Assembly (NCBI RefSeq): GCF_004570345.1
Contig: NZ_SPQM01000077.1
Location: 1 to 22,701, forward strand
DNA from: Blastococcus sp. CT_GayMR20
GTDB taxonomy: Bacteria > Actinomycetota > Actinomycetes > Mycobacteriales > Geodermatophilaceae
Length of the DNA: 22,701 nt
Reading direction: 5' to 3'
Positions 21,226-22,701 of this stretch are shown here, in pieces (position 1 is the first letter of the stretch; each line of letters opens with the position of its first letter). The translations under genes and the position numbers were made by a program. The notes under the pieces were generated by a model. It ran no database searches. It saw nothing but the letters and a program-made list of their open reading frames with translations, and was not told where the DNA came from.

Positions 21226-22563
21226 GTGGCGGAGGGCGCGGCGCAGCCGGCGACCCGCGCGCACTGGCGCAACTGGGCCGGCAACCAGCGGGCCGACACC
21301 GAGGTGGTGCACCCGTCGTCCGCCGACGAGGTCGCCGACGTGCTCACCTCCGCGGCCGGAGTAGGACGCCGCGTGCGCCCCATCGGGAGCAGTCACTCCT
21401 TCAGCGCGATCGGCCGGCCCGAGCACGTCCAGCTCTGCTCCGACCGGCTCTCCGGCATCGGCCAGGTGGACGACGACGGCCTGGTCACCGTCGGTGCCGG
21501 CACCCCGCTGCACCGGGTCAACGCCGAGCTCGGGCGCCAGGGCTGGTCGCTGACCAACCTCGGCGACATCGACCGGCAGACCGTGGCCGGCGCGCTGGCC
21601 ACCGGTACGCACGGCACGGGGGCCCGGTTCGGTGGCCTGGCCACCCAGATCCGCGCGCTGGAGCTGGTGACGCCCTCCGGCGACGTGCTGGCCTGCGATC
21701 CCGGGAGCGACCCCGGCATTCTCTCGGCCGCCCGCGTGGGGCTCGGCGCGCTGGGCGTCGTCACCGCCGTCACCCTGCAGGCAGTCCCGGCGTTCGCGCT
21801 GCGGGCCGTCGAGGGGCCGGGCACGCTCACGGAGGCCATCGACGGGTTCGGGGACCTGATGACCTCGACCGACCACGTCGAGTTCTACTGGTTCCCGCAC
21901 ACCGACACGACGCTGCTGAAGTGCAACACCCGGGTGCCCCTGGACGAGGGGCTCTCCCCGCTGCCGCGCTGGCGGGCGGTCTGGGACGACGAGATCCTCG
22001 CCAACGCCGCGTTCGCCGGCGTGGTGGCCGCGGGCCGGCGGGTGCCCGCGCTCGTGCCGTCCCTGGCGCGGATGTCCGCCAAGTCGCTCGCGGCGCGCTC
22101 GTGGACCGACCGCTCGCACCGGGTGTTCGTCAGCCGACGGCGGGTGCGCTTCCTCGAGATGGAGTACGCGCTGCCCCGTGCCGAGGCGCCCGCCGTCCTC
22201 GCCGAGCTGCGCCGGGTGCACGAGGCCAACGACTGGCGGGCCGCCTTCCCGGTCGAGGTCCGGGTCGCCGCGGCCGACGACATCCCCCTGTCACCCGCGG
22301 AGGGCCGGGACACCGCGTACATCGCCGCGCACGTTCCCGCGGGAACATCCCCGGGGCCCTGGTTCGCCGCTCTGGAGTCGATCGCCTCCGAGGTCGGGGG
22401 CCGACCGCACTGGGGCAAGCTGCACGGCCTCGACGCCACGGCGCTGCGCTCCCGCTACCCCCGGTTCGGCGAGTTCGTCGCCGTCCGGGATCGGCTGGAC
22501 CCGGCCGGAATCCTGGCCAACGGCTACCTGGACCGGGTGTTGGGTCCTGCGCCGGAACGGTGA
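21226..22563 (+). CDS. D-arabinono-1,4-lactone oxidase/gulonolactone-oxidase family FAD protein
   Basis: A 445-residue VAO-family flavoprotein. The N-terminal FAD-binding domain (about 20-190) contains RPIGSSHSFSAIG, whose H57 is the candidate covalent-FAD histidine, then the TVGAGTPL strand and NLGDIDRQTVAGALATGTHGTGA, the usual FAD-binding region. The C-terminal ALO domain includes EFYWFPHTDTTLLKCNT, a MEYALPR strand and the diagnostic HWGKLH motif near the end. Family members oxidise sugar-1,4-lactones or alditols. The GTG at 21226 is preceded by GGGAGG at 5 bases and gives the normal family length. No signal peptide is seen. It is expressed divergently from the PLP enzyme. Confidence 0.92.
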   Translation: MAEGAAQPATRAHWRNWAGNQRADTEVVHPSSADEVADVLTSAAGVGRRVRPIGSSHSFSAIGRPEHVQLCSDRLSGIGQVDDDGLVTVGAGTPLHRVNAELGRQGWSLTNLGDIDRQTVAGALATGTHGTGARFGGLATQIRALELVTPSGDVLACDPGSDPGILSAARVGLGALGVVTAVTLQAVPAFALRAVEGPGTLTEAIDGFGDLMTSTDHVEFYWFPHTDTTLLKCNTRVPLDEGLSPLPRWRAVWDDEILANAAFAGVVAAGRRVPALVPSLARMSAKSLAARSWTDRSHRVFVSRRRVRFLEMEYALPRAEAPAVLAELRRVHEANDWRAAFPVEVRVAAADDIPLSPAEGRDTAYIAAHVPAGTSPGPWFAALESIASEVGGRPHWGKLHGLDATALRSRYPRFGEFVAVRDRLDPAGILANGYLDRVLGPAPER

Positions 22564-22575
22564 GCCGTTTCCGTC

Positions 22576-22701
22576 TCAGAACGGGGTGAGGGCGCCGGGT
22601 GGAGCGGGGCGGCTGTCCCGGATGGTGGCGAGGGTGTCGGCGTAGCGCTGCCGGCCGGTGCGGGGGGCGGTCGGGGTGCTGCCGTCGTCGGTGCCGAACG
22701 C
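22576..22701 (-). CDS. C-terminal end of an unidentified gene (cut by the window edge)
   Basis: Reading the minus strand from 22701, 41 codons run open to a TGA at 22578-22576. Nearly every third base is G or C (only two exceptions), which is strong evidence of coding. The tail includes RTGRQRYADTLATIRDSRPA and ends LTPF; it matches nothing I can name. It is convergent with the lactone oxidase gene, whose stop is only 12 bases away, so there is no room for a separate terminator. Confidence 0.6.
   Translation of the reverse strand, partial: AFGTDDGSTPTAPRTGRQRYADTLATIRDSRPAPPGALTPF

Overview
The window is very GC-rich DNA with almost exclusively G or C in third codon positions, frequent GTG starts and many 4-base ATGA/GTGA gene overlaps. 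Together with the gene content (F420-type oxidoreductase, DUF3618 and holin-superfamily envelope proteins, a SipW-type peptidase with a TasA-like protein, a D-arabinono-lactone oxidase/aldolase pair), it points to a high-GC actinobacterial chromosome. The nearest match I can suggest is Geodermatophilaceae (Blastococcus, Geodermatophilus, Modestobacter); this is a judgement from style and content, not a database result. I see no rRNA, tRNA, CRISPR array, insertion sequence or prophage.

Layout. 1-381: a coding remnant whose reading frame shifts, then the leader of an OmpR-type response regulator (382-1089, +). 1170-7442, all on the minus strand: a single-domain response regulator and a PAS histidine kinase (7442 to 5236), followed after a 284-base gap by a compact six-gene run read leftwards from 4951: TasA-like secreted protein, SipW-type signal peptidase, two small secreted FN3-like proteins ending in Cys, and two REC-HPt phosphorelay proteins. 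7632-9657 (-): three envelope genes (LEA-like membrane protein, holin-superfamily protein, DUF3618 protein) behind a GTTT-N17-GGGTAC stress-sigma-like promoter. 9856-12222 (-): SIMPL-domain protein, YpfJ-type zinc metallopeptidase and a crotonase, nearly gapless. 12349-14472 (+): lipoprotein, glutathionylspermidine-synthase-like ATP-grasp enzyme, F420-type reductase. 14473-15534 (-): AlkZ-like winged-helix protein, divergent from a methyltransferase, a 40-residue membrane protein and a DUF1801 protein (15574-16739, +). 16948-18829 (+): three-helix-bundle protein and an ABC-F protein. 18872-19759 (-): DUF4190/DUF4352 membrane protein. 19894-22563: divergent PLP aldolase/deaminase and sugar-lactone oxidase. 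22576-22701: the C-terminal end of a further minus-strand gene.

How the genes may work together. The most unusual part is 1170-7442. The SipW-type peptidase sits beside three exported proteins whose signal regions share the same post-hydrophobic block, so it looks like a self-contained export unit that brings its own peptidase. The same run continues, with a 7-base gene overlap, into two cytoplasmic REC-HPt proteins. One keeps the HPt histidine; the other has Glu at that position and has also lost the conserved REC Thr/Ser. With the kinase, the single-domain receiver and the OmpR-type regulator nearby, all parts of a multistep phosphorelay (His366, Asp67, His180, Asp54) lie within 7 kb. The wiring is inference.

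Several candidate regulatory sites have clear symmetry: a DosR-box-like 18-bp palindrome (16808-16825), an operator-like inverted repeat between divergent genes (12271-12285), a shared divergent promoter (21154-21177), and 11-bp-phased direct repeats upstream of the TasA-like gene (5039-5057).
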